Positions 11,717-23,360 of a stretch of 64,000 nt of DNA are shown in pieces. How positions within the stretch are numbered: the stretch's first letter is position 1; every line of letters begins with the position of its first letter. This DNA is from Leptasterias polaris (Eukaryota > Echinodermata > Asteroidea > Forcipulatida > Asteriidae). The stretch is from the NCBI GenBank assembly GCA_037783415.1, contig JAZGTN010000015.1:1984001-2048000 (forward strand), in the 5' to 3' direction. Made by a program: the position numbers and the translations under genes. The notes under the pieces were generated by a model. The model worked only from the letters and a program-made list of their open reading frames with translations. It did not search any database and had not been told where the DNA came from.

Positions 11717-12697
11717 CAGGGGTTCCCCTTAACTTTTTTTTCCACTCGCCGGCCGGGCGAATCAACCAAAATTTTGGATCGCCCGCAGGTATTTTCACTA
11801 GCCCGCATGTATTGACGTGACGCACACAATTTTCAAAACGTCAAAAAAAAACTTTAAAAAAACAAACCGCACGGAAGTGAAGTTCGCAAAATTGCGTTTT
11901 GGGATGATTTTATCCCCTAATTTTTGTCCTAAATCATACCTTTTCCATCATCAACCATTTTCATGGATTCTTGATTTGAAGATCGGTTGTTTTGAACTTC
12001 ATTTGCAATAAAATCTTCGCGAATCAACGATCGTTCGACAACGCACATTGAGAAATAATTCAATGAACTTTGCCCTGCATCGCCCTCTATCGGCAAAAGT
12101 TGTCGATGTTTAATTAGACTTCATCCAAGGCTGTGTATTGTACACAATCTGCATGCGTGCGGCACACTGTGCGCAATTCTTTACTCCGTTCGTGAACGTG
12201 TACTGCGTTGAAGTCTAGCCAAGCTCTTATGAATATGGTAATTATCAACGGCCATTAATCACCAATCACAACGTGTGGAATGTAGCTTGGACTTTGGACC
12301 GACTGTGTTGTACATGTACTGCAGTACTGTGTGTTGTGTATGCGCTATGCATGTACCGGTGGGCGACCGAACGTTATGTGTGGGGCCGATGCACGTGTTG
12401 TGTGGATACTCGGCAGTATGTGCATGGTGTTTTAACGTTTGTATACCAAAATGAACGATCGCAATTCCGTTCGCGATCGCGATCGCGGCCACATTAAATC
12501 AAGCAAATATCCAGACTTATCAAACTAAAAGCTTTAATAAAAACTTTCTTTGGGATTTTACAACCGTACCCTCATTTATTGTGAACAAGAACAATTATTT
12601 AACTCGCCCGGCGGGCTAGTAAAGGAAGGGTTTTGACTCGCCCGCCGCTGTTTTCCCTCGCATTTGGCGACCGGGCGACCGCTAATTTCGAACCCTG
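11717..12697. mobile_element. Non-autonomous hAT-like DNA element inside the minisatellite
   Basis: 981 bp with ends CAGGGGTTC and GAACCCTG and GC-rich subterminal repeats (CTCGCCGGCCGGGCG near the left, CTCGCCCGGCGGGC near the right). It is flanked by the direct repeat CAGAG (11712-11716 and 12698-12702). CAGGG-type termini are typical of hAT elements, although hAT duplications are normally 8 bp; part of the duplication may be masked by the flanking repeat unit. No transposase frame. Confidence 0.7.
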
Positions 12698-12702
12698 CAG
12701 AG

Positions 12703-12755
12703 TCCCCAACCCCACTGGCCAGAGTCCCCCAACCCACTGGCCAGAGTCCCCTATT
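12703..12755. repeat. Minisatellite continuation to the right of the insertion
   Basis: About two and a half more copies of the ACTGGCCAGAGTCCC unit, separated from the main array only by the inserted element. Confidence 0.85.
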
Positions 12756-12902
12756 TTTCACCTTTCGGCCAGCAGCCCTATCTAAACAAGTGCAACAGTC
12801 ATGTGTTTTTCGAAACATACTTTTAAGAAATTTACTAATGAGCATTTAAGCTTTCCATTCCCAAGTGAATCAAAAGTAACAATTCTGAGTAAAAAGACAT
12901 TT

Positions 12903-13354
12903 GGGTCATTCCGTGTCAAAAGAATATTACATGTATATCTTGATTTTTTTTATATTATGGAGAAAACATATGCCCAGGGGTAAATCGAAGCTCATCTCGA
13001 TCATGTGATCCACAAGGTCAAATTCAAGGTCAAAGTAAAAGTCAAGAGGTCATCATACCTCAACATGTTCCTACATGAAAAATAATGGTAGATTTAGATT
13101 GCTTATGCAATTTCCTTTCTAAAAACTCCAATATCAACCAGTTTGACCCAGTGGTTACCGATTTATGGTCATTTGAATAATGGCGGTCATGCTCATTTTG
13201 ACCAAAATCGTTGAGAAAGGGCGTGCTGTAGCGCAAATAAAGTTTATCTGATGGATCTAAAATTTGAAATTTGAGCTTGAGCCAAAATCACCCCATAAAC
13301 CAAATTTGAAGAGGGTATGGTTTAACCCATTGGGTGATTTGACATGGAATGACC
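12903..13354. mobile_element. MITE with GGGTCATTCC termini
   Basis: 452-bp non-coding element with inverted ends GGGTCATTCCGTGTCAAA and TTTGACATGGAATGACCC, flanked by the direct repeat ATTT. It lies in the intron just after the first RGS12-like coding exon. Confidence 0.65.
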
Positions 13355-13623
13355 CATTTGGACTATGTTATTTTTTAAAGTAAATCAAAGTGTTTTACCA
13401 CACATCCTTGTCATTTGATTGGTGAAACACCGTACACTCACATGTCATCCATTATTTTGCAATACGCTTGTACCATTGTGTGTGTGTTTTTATCTATTTG
13501 TGTTTAATTTTGATTTTTTAAATTAAAATCTTGTATCCATCCTTTAATCGGCACTTGCGCTGTTGGATGTTGTATGAAATAAAATAAAACAAGTAAAGAA
13601 TATTTGATAGTTTTGTTGTATAC

Positions 13624-15792
13624 CTTCACTGGTGCCCCAACTCTCTGATGGGCAGGTAATTTCTTCTTGACTTCCACCTCTGCTGTTAGTTGATTCATTG
13701 GTTCACCATTTTTACGACCGGTATCCATCTTAGCATACATTGAATGTCTTCCAGTTGGTGGTCTCCCCTTAACACTGGTTGAAGTGGTTTGCCGTTTTTG
13801 TGCTTGAACCTGGTAATCCCCTCGTACTTGAGAACGAAGATTTTGGATGGTGTTGTTGGTGTTCGGAGGTTGATACTGGGGTTGTACCATAATATCAACA
13901 CTTTGAGATCTCCCTTTAAACATTGTTGGTTGGTGTTCTTGATTTGACCCTACCAAAACTTGCATGCTATGAAAACCAACAGGATCCGGTCTGGCTCGGG
14001 GTGTCAACCGTCCAGATGCAGTGTTCAAAGGAACTGAAGGTGGTCTAGAATCGGGGGTTAGGCGTCCATTAAGATCCTTCAAGATAGGATCAGGTCGGGC
14101 GCGGGGCGTAAGGCGCCCTGCTAATGTATTAGTTTTAAAACCATTTTGTGGAGAGTGTTCGGGTGATGATGCTGAAGAGATCGAGTACGACGACTGTGAG
14201 GTGTTTATTTCAGCGTGTACCACATGTCTGTTTGGTGAGGCATCATGCAAACCTTGGCCTGCTGTTCGTTGATTGCGAATATGTCCGGCAACATCAACAA
14301 TCATTACTCTCTCTCCGTGACCATTGGCTTCATTTTCTTTACCATTACCAAACCCACTGTCACTGTTACTACTGTTACTGTTTGATCTTCGAGGACCCAC
14401 TGGATAGGGTGACTGACCATAGAAGTCAGCAAAATGCAAGCTATCCCCATGCTCTCGGTGTAATTGTGCAATATAAGTCAGCAATGGTCGAGACGACGTC
14501 GGGAATTGTTGACAAGTATTCGTCGATGGATCATGAATACACTGGATGGCAAACCTGGCAGCCATTTCAAGATGGACATTATGCAAACACAGGGAAGGAT
14601 CCACAATGAAGACATGGCAGGAGCTACCAATTGGTTCATCATCACTATCAGCAGATACCAAGTTTTCTCCCGGATTTTGTGAGGTGACAATCCCAAAACA
14701 GCGCTTGTCGTCGGGACAAATACCTGAGAATGTAATTCTTTCAGCTGGGTAAACAACTGCGACTTTGTGATTGGCATTGATGAGGGAAACGCCTTTGCTC
14801 GTTATCTCCATCAGCATTAAAGAGTGAATACGTTGCTCAAGGTGTAGACGTCTCACACAACCTCTTATAGCTTGAAGACTTGCAGTTGGTAAGTTTGCCG
14901 ATGCGGGAATATCAATAGAACCAAGGTATCCAACGACAGCATGCATCAACACTCCCTGTTCCTCACTTGAAGCTGACAATCTCCTGTGTTGAGCTCCAGA
15001 CCTTGGCTGGGAACGAAGTGAAGGATACATAATATTGGACACTTCCACTGGGGTCAGAGGTCGTAACCCTGGATCGGGAAGCTCACCTTCATCTTCTTCT
15101 TCAGGATAATAGCTAGAATGGCTCTGTGCAGAGTATGCTCGACGTCTGAAGTGTTTGTTCTCTGAATTACGTTTCACGTTCCTGGGTTTTTGAGCACCCC
15201 TGATTTGTTCGAACTCCCTCCCGTTCCAATATGTGTAATCATTGTTGCTCGGACTTTTCTTAAGCATAACTGCAGCTCGACCTGATTGATTATACGGACT
15301 AAGGTGTCCTGGTGCAAACTTACTGGCAACATCTTCACCTGCATTTGATTGCAATAGATGTTGCTTGTACATCAAGGTCTGCTGATCATCTCGGCTCATA
15401 TCATTCTTACTTTTACTAGAAGGTGTAACACTTTTTGGTCTCATATATTGGGGTCTTGGAACTGGTACAAAGTCCTCTTCATCTGAATAGTCCGTCTCCT
15501 TTACTTCAGCAACTGTGAGCCTCAGTACTCCCGAGGTAGATCCAATCAATTTAATAATTTGTTCATGACCTACGCGAGTGACATTCTCTCCGTTTATAGC
15601 CATGACACAATCTCCAGCTTTCAATCCACAGACATCAGAAGGGCTACCCGGTAAGATACAACTTAGAACACATGGATGTTGGCCAGTCATTGTGAAGCCA
15701 TAACCATTTCTACCACGTCCAACTTCCACTGTTTTCAGGTTAGAAAACCTAGTCTCTTGCAACTTAGACTTACTTCGCCTGTTCAGATGCAT
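13624..15792 (-). CDS. RGS12: RGS12-like protein, first coding exon (PDZ + PTB domains)
   Basis: Exon of 723 codons. Residues ~20-97 form a PDZ domain: the carboxylate-binding loop is GYGF (30-33), followed by the SPSDVCGLKAGD and INGENV elements. Residues ~280-425 form a PTB (phosphotyrosine-binding) domain starting EEQGVLMHAVVGYLG and ending in the helix LEMAARFAIQCIHD. This PDZ-then-PTB order is typical of RGS12, a scaffold and GTPase-activating protein for Gi/o alpha subunits, whose vertebrate gene also puts both domains in one large exon. Between and after the domains the protein is low-complexity, with three GRLTP repeats (from residues 559, 576 and 594). The ATG at 15792-15790 follows an in-exon leader of 19 nt. 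Just upstream is a strong acceptor (pyrimidine tract, then AAG at 15814-15812), so an untranslated exon lies further up. The coding exon ends at 13624 with donor GTATAC, phase 0. The frame stays open into the intron for 39 more codons; those are not coding. RGS12 rather than RGS14 is chosen because of the PDZ and PTB domains. Confidence 0.93.
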
Positions 15793-15811
15793 GATGGCTG
15801 TCAGGTGTTAC

Positions 15812-17600
15812 CTTCAGGGGAAAACAAAAAGAACAGAACAAATTAATATTTAATAAAAATGAATTGTTTATATTTTGAAGGAATATTAAAACCAAGAGAA
15901 GTGCTACATGTATTGTCATTTCAGTCTGTACAAACTAGACATCTTGTTACCTATTTTATTCTATGTATGTCTGTATGATTGTTGCAAATAAATAATAATA
16001 ATAAATAATAATAATAATAATAATGTCTTGTGTACCACAATCTAAAATGCATTTCAAGTTACATGACTCCTCTGCTCAGTACTATTAAGGTCATTAAATG
16101 CATTTTCATATTTGTAGTGATCAAAAGGTGACTTAATGAAAAATGCATATTATTTTGAAAAAATAAATCAAAATCAACAAATGAATGTTTTTCTTAGAAA
16201 ATGAATTGAAGATCAAATCCGTGTTCTTAGAATTTGTGTCATGATTTTGAAAGTGTAAAAAAAATTGCAAATCTGGTGACTAGTCTGGCAAAAATGGTTG
16301 AAATGAATATGAGCTGTCTCGTAACCCTCAGGTCTGCGACCGTCAAGGGGATGGTGGGTTGGTTACGACTATCGCACCTGAACTATATTCATATCATGTC
16401 ACTAGTAGGCCTATATTTATATTTGTGTTTTAACAATTTAAAACTTGTTGTTGGCAGTTGTCGTCAGTTGTCAGCTTTCTACAAACAAGTAAAAAACAGT
16501 CACCTCACAACATGTTCAGTGGCATTCCAGTTTGTATAACTAGAATTTAGAAACTAAATAAAAGTTATTTTTAAAAATTTAAGAAGACAGTCAGGACTAC
16601 AAACATTAATAAAAATAATATTAAAAAATAGTACCCTGCTCTGACTCTATTATAAGAAGATTATTATGTGTAATCATCACTCTGACTCAATTCAAATGAA
16701 CTATACTATGGATGGATGGAGACAACAAATAATTAAACTTACCAAAATACCAGGCAAGACATGCAAGGATTCAGGAGAAGGCTAAACAATCATGGGATGA
16801 GTGAGACGTATCAAAATGTTGAAGGACAAAGTACAAACAACTTTACGAGGTAACGAATACAATAAAGGCATAACTAAAAACTAAAATTTCATTCACTACG
16901 GTAGCACACTGCTCATTCTGGACGTTTTTTGTACTGCAAAAGACAGCAGATGAAACGGGAAATTTGGTTTCAGTTGCCAATATTGCCATCCCGAATCCCG
17001 ATGGTGGACGACGGGTACGTATGTATGCATACACTACACGACTCCGAGCAGTTTGTCAAACACACATACACACACAGAGTGCACAAATCTTCCATTTGAT
17101 TGGGTGACGCACATAGATCCCATGCATTACTGGTTGTTAGAGTGCGAGATCGGCGGCCATTATTTCATTATTAATGTCACTGGTCAACGGATGGCAAAGG
17201 AGGGCGCACTTGCACAAAGTTGAGCCAACAAACACCGCAACCATCCGGGCGCTTTTAGGCGACGTGCTTAGCATTACCCTTCACATAACACTGGCAATGA
17301 TGACGATTATGGTATTTTAATATAGAACAAAATCCGTATCCGACTTCCACTTTTTTGTTCATTATTAGTAATAAAATAGTGTTTTATTCATAATGCTTTT
17401 GGTAAAAATGAGGGGAAAAGTGGCAATCGGATAAGGAAATTTTACCTGATAGGGCCTATTCCTTTTGTCTATGTAACCTTAGGCCTACCCCACATTATGT
17501 CTTGCTTTAGCAAACGGCTTTCCTTTGTGGTTTATTTTGATATACAGCTTTTATTAATTTTAATAAGCTGTACCCGATTTCATGAATAAAGCCTATGACT
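15812..17600. other. Region upstream of the RGS12-like coding exon
   Basis: No protein gene. A plausible donor (TTTTG|GTAAGT, minus strand, exon end 16743) could end an untranslated first exon of the RGS12-like gene starting somewhere in 16743-17280, where composition becomes less AT-rich. An (AAT)n run lies at 15986-16024. Confidence 0.35.
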
Positions 17601-17676
17601 AATGAGCAGAAAAACGTGTTAAGCACAAAACAAAGCTTCACAGAGAAAGGTTACCGCCCAAAATGCCATTAAGGGT

Positions 17677-17760
17677 GGCCGGGCTGCGTGCTGTAAGGGT
17701 GGCCGTGCTCTTAGGGTGGCCTTGCTCAGCTGAGGGTGGCCGTGCTTTGAGGGTGGCTGT
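17677..17760. repeat. Short GGGTGGCCGTGCT minisatellite
   Basis: Five imperfect copies of AGGGTGGCCGTGCT with spacers of variable length. Confidence 0.6.
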
Positions 17761-17864
17761 AGGATGTCTTTAGCTCTGCTCTTGTAGCATACTCACAGAC
17801 GAAAATGTCTCGCGGTGGGGACCATTGTGAAGAGTTCATTCCGAGAATATTACAAAAAAGGGCA

Positions 17865-18500
17865 ATGCATTATAATTTCAAATTTCAGAGTTGGTTTATT
17901 TGAAACTAGTTAAAACAATGACCTGTCCGAACTTAATTAAATAAACGTTTCTTGTCAGATTCTAATTGATTGTGAATTGTTCTTACACTAGGTTTTTCTT
18001 CTCACACGTCGATAAAGTGAAGATTTCGTCTTTTGTATTTTCTTTTCTATTTTTGGTAGCAGAGAAGTAAATTTTCCATGGTCACGTGTTCTGTGAATTT
18101 CCCAAAACAATGTTTTTACTTGGTAACTCTGCTGCCACCCAGCGTCCGAAACAAAGCATTTTGTAAACATTTTTGAGCATGACATAAAATAGCAGCTTAA
18201 TAAAACTACTCTATTAATTAATAATTGTAATATTATAGTCAAACAATTACAATAGTTATAAATATTTAAACGCAGCCTAATATTTATCACACTCCTGGGA
18301 GGCAAGTGTACTGTAGCTGTCTCAGCAAAACCACTACTTATTAAGTTGCATAAGAACCCTCGAATACCCACCCTTCAAGATAATCCTAATCCATTGCAAT
18401 TCGCAGCAGCTCAAAGGATCAACTCAGAATACTACTCCCGAATATAGTTTTAGCCAACATTACTTAAATTAATTAAATTAATTACATTTAAATATAGACC
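17865..18500. repeat. Lectin-cluster 3'-flank duplicon, copy 1
   Basis: Shares long blocks with 41850-42800 and 49240-49740: a TTCAGAGTTGGTTTATTTGAA-like start, GGTTTTTCTTCTCAC, CTGCTGCCACCCAGCGTCCG, and TGTAGCTGTCTCAGCAAAAC. Each copy lies downstream of a minus-strand lectin copy (A, C, D). A former 3' exon cannot be ruled out, but no open frame is shared by all copies. Confidence 0.6.
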
Positions 18501-18620
18501 TGAACAATGGAATACTCTACAAGACCATTATGAATGTTGTCAAACGGTAAATGACTAATAAAAGTGACCTTCAATAATTTTTATAATAATTAAAAATAAC
18601 AACTCTCACTCTATCTGCAG

Positions 18621-18852
18621 CTATAGATAGGTTGCAGTATGACGTAAGTCGGCCATCTTTACGGGCAATTTGGAACACACAGTCATGCGTTACGCGTGAG
18701 AACGGCGTGCAGCACGCGCACATTTCACAAAACTCATTGCATGATTGGTCAGTGAATGACGCGGCTGCGTTAATAATTTGAGCGCTTGACGCGCCTGCAA
18801 GCCAAAATGCGATTTGCCCGTAAAGATGGCGTCTACTGGGAACTATCTATAG
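18621..18852. mobile_element. MITE with CTATAGATAG ends
   Basis: 232 bp with inverted ends CTATAGATAG / CTATCTATAG and matching subterminal blocks (GCCATCTTTACGGGCAA / TTGCCCGTAAAGATGGC). Non-coding. Confidence 0.65.
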
Positions 18853-19543
18853 TACATTTGCTGCCACCGTAGGATTCTAAATAAACTTTCTGTAACTTAT
18901 GAAAATTCGGTTAATTCAGGATATTTGTTATTTTGCGTTTTTAGTCTTGGCTTAGGCTTATTAATTAATTAATTTAGTTATTTATTTGTTTGTTTACTTT
19001 ACTGAAATAATTGCCTGCATTGCTGCATCTTTGGTTTGTGATGTGTAAACAGCATGGGGACAAACTCTGCTTTAGTGTACAATTTTGCCGCTCAGTGTTT
19101 TTATTATTTGAGAGCTAAGTACTGGATGTCCGGGTTTTCATTGTATGATGTTTTTCTAATTTATCTTCTTCTATTGTAGTTATTGGTTTTCGTTTTGAAT
19201 TGATTTCGTTTAGCTTTTTATTTATTACAATTTTTCCCTTGTTGTTTATTTATTTACATTGTTGAAAAGTCAATTGTTTTGCTTTTTGTAAAATAAATCA
19301 ATTTTGTTTAGATCTTGCTTTACAATATTTTGTTGTAAAGCCACATTGTTGAGCGTCTTTAAGGTGAATTTGATGCTTTATATTAATGTGTTTTACTATT
19401 GCTACTACAAAGTGAAAGGATGACTAAAACATTCTACTAAGAAAAGTGAAATAATTATGTGCTCTTAATGGAATCTGTATCAAGATGTGTGTCAATAAAA
19501 TATGTTTGATTAATGTTATATTAATGTTTTTACCTACGTTACA

Positions 19544-19811
19544 GTACGGAAGCGTATATGACCATCATGTTACTGCGTTACCGAAATAATTTATCATTGA
19601 AACACAGAATCATACACTAGTTATTACGGTTTTCAGAGTTATATTTGTCAGAAACACAGAACTCAAAGATAACATATCTAAGAAACACAGAAATCAATGA
19701 TAACAAATCTTGGAAATATGGAAATCGAAGATAAGGTATCTTGGAAATATTGAAATCAATGATAACATATCTTGGAAATATTGAAATCAATGATAACATA
19801 CGCTTCCGTAC
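19544..19811. mobile_element. MITE containing internal tandem repeats
   Basis: Perfect 14-bp ends GTACGGAAGCGTAT / ATACGCTTCCGTAC. The interior holds about four ~31-bp repeats (GATAACATATCTTGGAAATA). Confidence 0.65.
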
Positions 19812-20003
19812 TTAAGAGACAAAACTTGATTATCTGCTCTAAACAAAATTAATTGTGAATGAATGTTGTGGTTAAGGCATTCAGGCATCCCTGTAAACAT
19901 CGAAACAAATCATTTAAAACTAACAAGAAATACATCGCGATAGATGAAACGACTTGTAATTAATTTCCAACAAGCTCACACGCTGTGTTAGTGATTTGTG
20001 GCT

Positions 20004-21980
20004 TTAATTACCAATGCTTGTGGGTGAGCAGATTGCAAGAGGAAATTCTTTCACCATAACCTCACACAGCTGCAGTATTGCAGGCGTGGCTATCGGTATG
20101 TCTACAAAGACGTAGCGTGCCCTCACTGGCGGGTCACATTTAAACTCAATAATGCCACCAGGTGGTGCAGCCTGTTCAGCGGTCACTGGTTCCCCGCACA
20201 TGGTGTTGCTATTCACCATTGGGTCTATCCCTGCTCTAGTAACGGCACCAGTCAAACGGTCACCTGTAAATCAGAATGACAGTAATGATTAAACTGATCC
20301 GGTTTCTTTGTTGGTAGTCTTTATAACGGATTTTTTAAAACTAGGTTTACAGATCATGTACAAGCAAAACCCCAGCCGTGCGTTGATATACAAATAATAT
20401 TAACTTACTGCAACAGTCGATCCGATTGATGACTGTAATCGTCCTGATGCAATGCCCACCCTCAAGATCAACTCGCCACCAAGGATGTATCTCGCTACCC
20501 TCCAAGTTGGCAAAAAAATGAAGAAACAAAAAAGGGGGGGGGGAATGCTTTATTTAAAATGGAAAAGTATTAAAAATAAATGTAAAAAATTAAATATCAA
20601 AATATGCCGACATGTGTTGCAACTGCACTCAATGCATGGTTAAAGTAAATTTCAAAACAATGAATGTGAAAATAAGCTTGTTTGTAATATAGCACCAATT
20701 CTGACAATGAACTTTGTAAAAACTTACAAGTATTGGCCGAATAACAACCCTCATGCCCGGAAACGATGTGGTATTGTTTCTTTAGAAGACATTCAGACAG
20801 TACTGATGAAAACGTAGAGTTGTCACTGCGAAAGCGCTCATAGCTCCATCGAGTTTTATGTCATGTTGACAACATAGTTATTACTATAAAACTCCTCGGT
20901 TTAAGGGTAAAAACTAAATTATATTCATTATACCCGATGCAAAAATAACATCTATTAATAAAACTCCTTCTTTCAAACCTTAAATAGTGTGCTGTTTTAT
21001 GGTCAATGGATTTATATTGGGTGCTTACCTGTGTGTGTACAAGCTCCGATTCGGGTTGATGTCAAGCCTTTGCCATCCACAGCTTTGTGAGATTCGTAAC
21101 CATACCCTTGCGTGGAACTCTGCCGAGTTGGTTTGCCAATAATAGAGAAATCAACTGAAAAGAACAAGCACTGAACATGTTTGGTAGTTATCAAAGACCA
21201 GTATTGTCACTCGGTGTATCTCAACATATGCATAAAATAACAAACCTGTGAAAATTTGGGCTGAGTCTGTCATTGAAGTTGCAAGAAAATAAAGAAAGAA
21301 AAAACACCCTTGTTGCACAATTTTGTGTGCTCTCAGATGCTAATAAAAGGCTTCATGCATGAAGTCTTTTATTATTTTAGTGAGAAGTTACCTCTTTCTC
21401 AAAAACTACGATACTTCAGAGGGAGTGGTTTCTCACAATGTTTTATACTATCAACAGCTCTCCGTTGCTGGTTACCAAATAAGTTTTTATGCTAATATAT
21501 ATTTTGAGTAATTACCAAACGTGTTCAGTGCCTTTAAAGAGTGACTTTAATTATATATTATGCAAAAAATATATCCCATAATCTGTTAAAATGATTTTCA
21601 TTAAAAAAAGTGTTGGTTTTGAAAAAAATTAAAAAAGTAAAAAAAAAACTTTAAAAAACCCCCCAAAACAAACATGCAATTTTGAGTACAAGTCCTTACC
21701 GGTACAGCGTGCCCATGTCGAAAGACCATTACATGTTTGCTGAATTTTGGTGTGTTTTAAACTTAAAATATTAAGAGGTTAAACTGTCATAGGCCATATT
21801 GTTTATTTACACCCTGAATTCATCTAACAGAAGTGTAAAGCGTTTAAATCCAACTTATACAAAAATAACAATAATGTTGTTATTTTCAAGAAAAGGGGCT
21901 TTTATGGAAACAGTTCAAACCTGGACAATCCATGAAGATGACCATTTCTCTCCCAGTGGCTCTGAATGGTGGCTGATATG
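20004..21980 (-). pseudogene. F-type lectin copy A (5'-truncated, frameshifted)
   Basis: Exon remnants, minus strand: 21921-~21980 (end of the N-terminal domain, FRATGREMVIFMDCP), 21029-21154 (VDFSIIGKPT...GACTHT), 20409-20499 (EIHPWWRVDLE...NRIDCC) and 20004-20263 (DRLTGAVTRAGIDP... to stop). Together the last three cover a whole F-type lectin (fucolectin) domain. Problems: no signal-peptide exon, and the N-terminal exon loses homology abruptly at ~21980. The acceptor of the third exon has moved 1 nt relative to copies B and C, so joining exons 21029-21154 and 20409-20499 shifts the frame and meets TAG at once. The large composite element begins only ~400 bp upstream, which may have removed the 5' end. 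Sugar-contact residues (Arg-x-Asp-x4-Arg) remain. Calling it dead depends on that acceptor being the one used. Confidence 0.75.
21180..21521. mobile_element. Abundant MITE-like repeat in an intron of lectin copy A
   Basis: Inverted ends TTTGGTAGTTATC and GAGTAATTACCAAA. The interior has GTGTATCTCAACATATGCA and AAAAACACCCTTGTTGCAC blocks characteristic of a repeat present several times in this window. Confidence 0.55.
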
Positions 21981-22414
21981 TCTATTTAGATATGCCTATT
22001 TCGAAAGACCACAACAAATCTCATAACAGAGTATTATTCCAGTCAGCAATATGATGCCTTTTTAAAAACCCTGTACTTTTTAAGACTGCATTTGTGTCAC
22101 TAGTGAAATATTTATTTCAAATAGGCCTAGTAGTTCTTTATAGATCAGGGTTGGTAGCTCTTTTTAAGTACATCATGATACGTTTTAACAGCAATTACAA
22201 CGATAGGTAAACATACAATTGTCAAATGCCATTAAGGCTAAAAGCAGTCCATAAACGGACATGTGATGAAAAAAAAATAACTACAACAAAAATATGAGTT
22301 CTTATTTGGTGCACTTGAAATCATTTCGTTTTCTGCGCTCGAAATGATATTGTGTGTGTTCGAATTAACTCAATACTACGGAGCCCGGGAGGTGACATGC
22401 CAATAAAAAAAAAA

Positions 22415-23220
22415 TCGTTTTCTCGCGGAAATAATTTTCAGAATTTCGTTTTCTCGCGGAAATAATTTTTCAAAATTCGTTTTCTCGTGGAAATAATTTT
22501 CAGAATTTCGTTTTCCCGTGGAAATATTTATCAGAATTTCGTTTTCCCGTGGAAATATTTTTCAGAATTTCGTTTTCCCGTGGAAATATATTTCAGAATT
22601 TCGTTTTCCCGTGGAAATATATTTCAGAATTTCGTTTTCCCGTGGAAATATTTATCAGAATTTCGTTTTCCCGTGGAAATATTTTTCAGAATTTCGTTTT
22701 CCCGTGGAAATATATTTCAGAATTTCGTTTTCCCGTGGAAATATTTTTCAGAATTTCGTTTTCCCGTGGAAATATTTTTCAGAATTTCGTTTTCCCGTGG
22801 AAATATATTTCAGAATTTCGTTTTCCCGTGGAAATATATTTCAGAATTTCGTTTTCCCGTGGAAATATTTATCAGAATTTCGTTTTCCCGTGGAAATATT
22901 TTTCAGAATTTCGTTTTCCCGTGGAAATATATTTCAGAATTTCGTTTTCCCGTGGAAATATATTTCAGAATTTCGTTTTCCCGTGGAAATATTTATCAGA
23001 ATTTCGTTTTCCCGTGGAAATATTTTTCAGAATTTCGTTTTCCCGTGGAAATATATTTCAGAATTTCGTTTTCCCGTGGAAATATATTTCAGAATTTCGT
23101 TTTCCCGTGGAAATATTTTTCAGAATTTCGTTTTCCCGTGGAAATATATTTCAGAATTTCGTTTTCCCGTGGAAATATATTTCAGAATTTCGTTTTCCCG
23201 TGGAAATATTTTTCAGAATT
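22415..23220. repeat. 31-bp tandem array, left arm (~26 copies)
   Basis: Unit read as TTTCGTTTTCCCGTGGAAAT plus ATATTTCAGAA. Each unit contains the 13-nt palindrome TTTCC-CGT-GGAAA. The two or three outermost units have TCTCGCGG or TCTCGTGG instead of CCCGTGG. No stop codon occurs in three plus-strand frames, so long repetitive ORFs result; they are artefacts of the 31-nt period. Confidence 0.95.
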
Positions 23221-23360
23221 ACGTGCGTCCTTTTTTCCAAGCACGGAGTATTGACGTGGGCCGGCCCCCACGGGGAACGAGATTGTGGAAACGAGTTGAT
23301 TTGCACATGGTGGACAGCACCGCTTGGTGGCGGCAGACTTATCGGGTAGTTTCACAGGGG

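Noticed and set aside
11226..11829. Proline- or glycine/tryptophan-rich ORFs on both strands
   Set aside because: Produced by the CCACTGGCCAGAGTCCC minisatellite; open in all frames.
14021..14777. Plus-strand and minus-strand alternative-frame ORFs within the RGS12-like exon
   Set aside because: Shadows of the PDZ/PTB coding frame.
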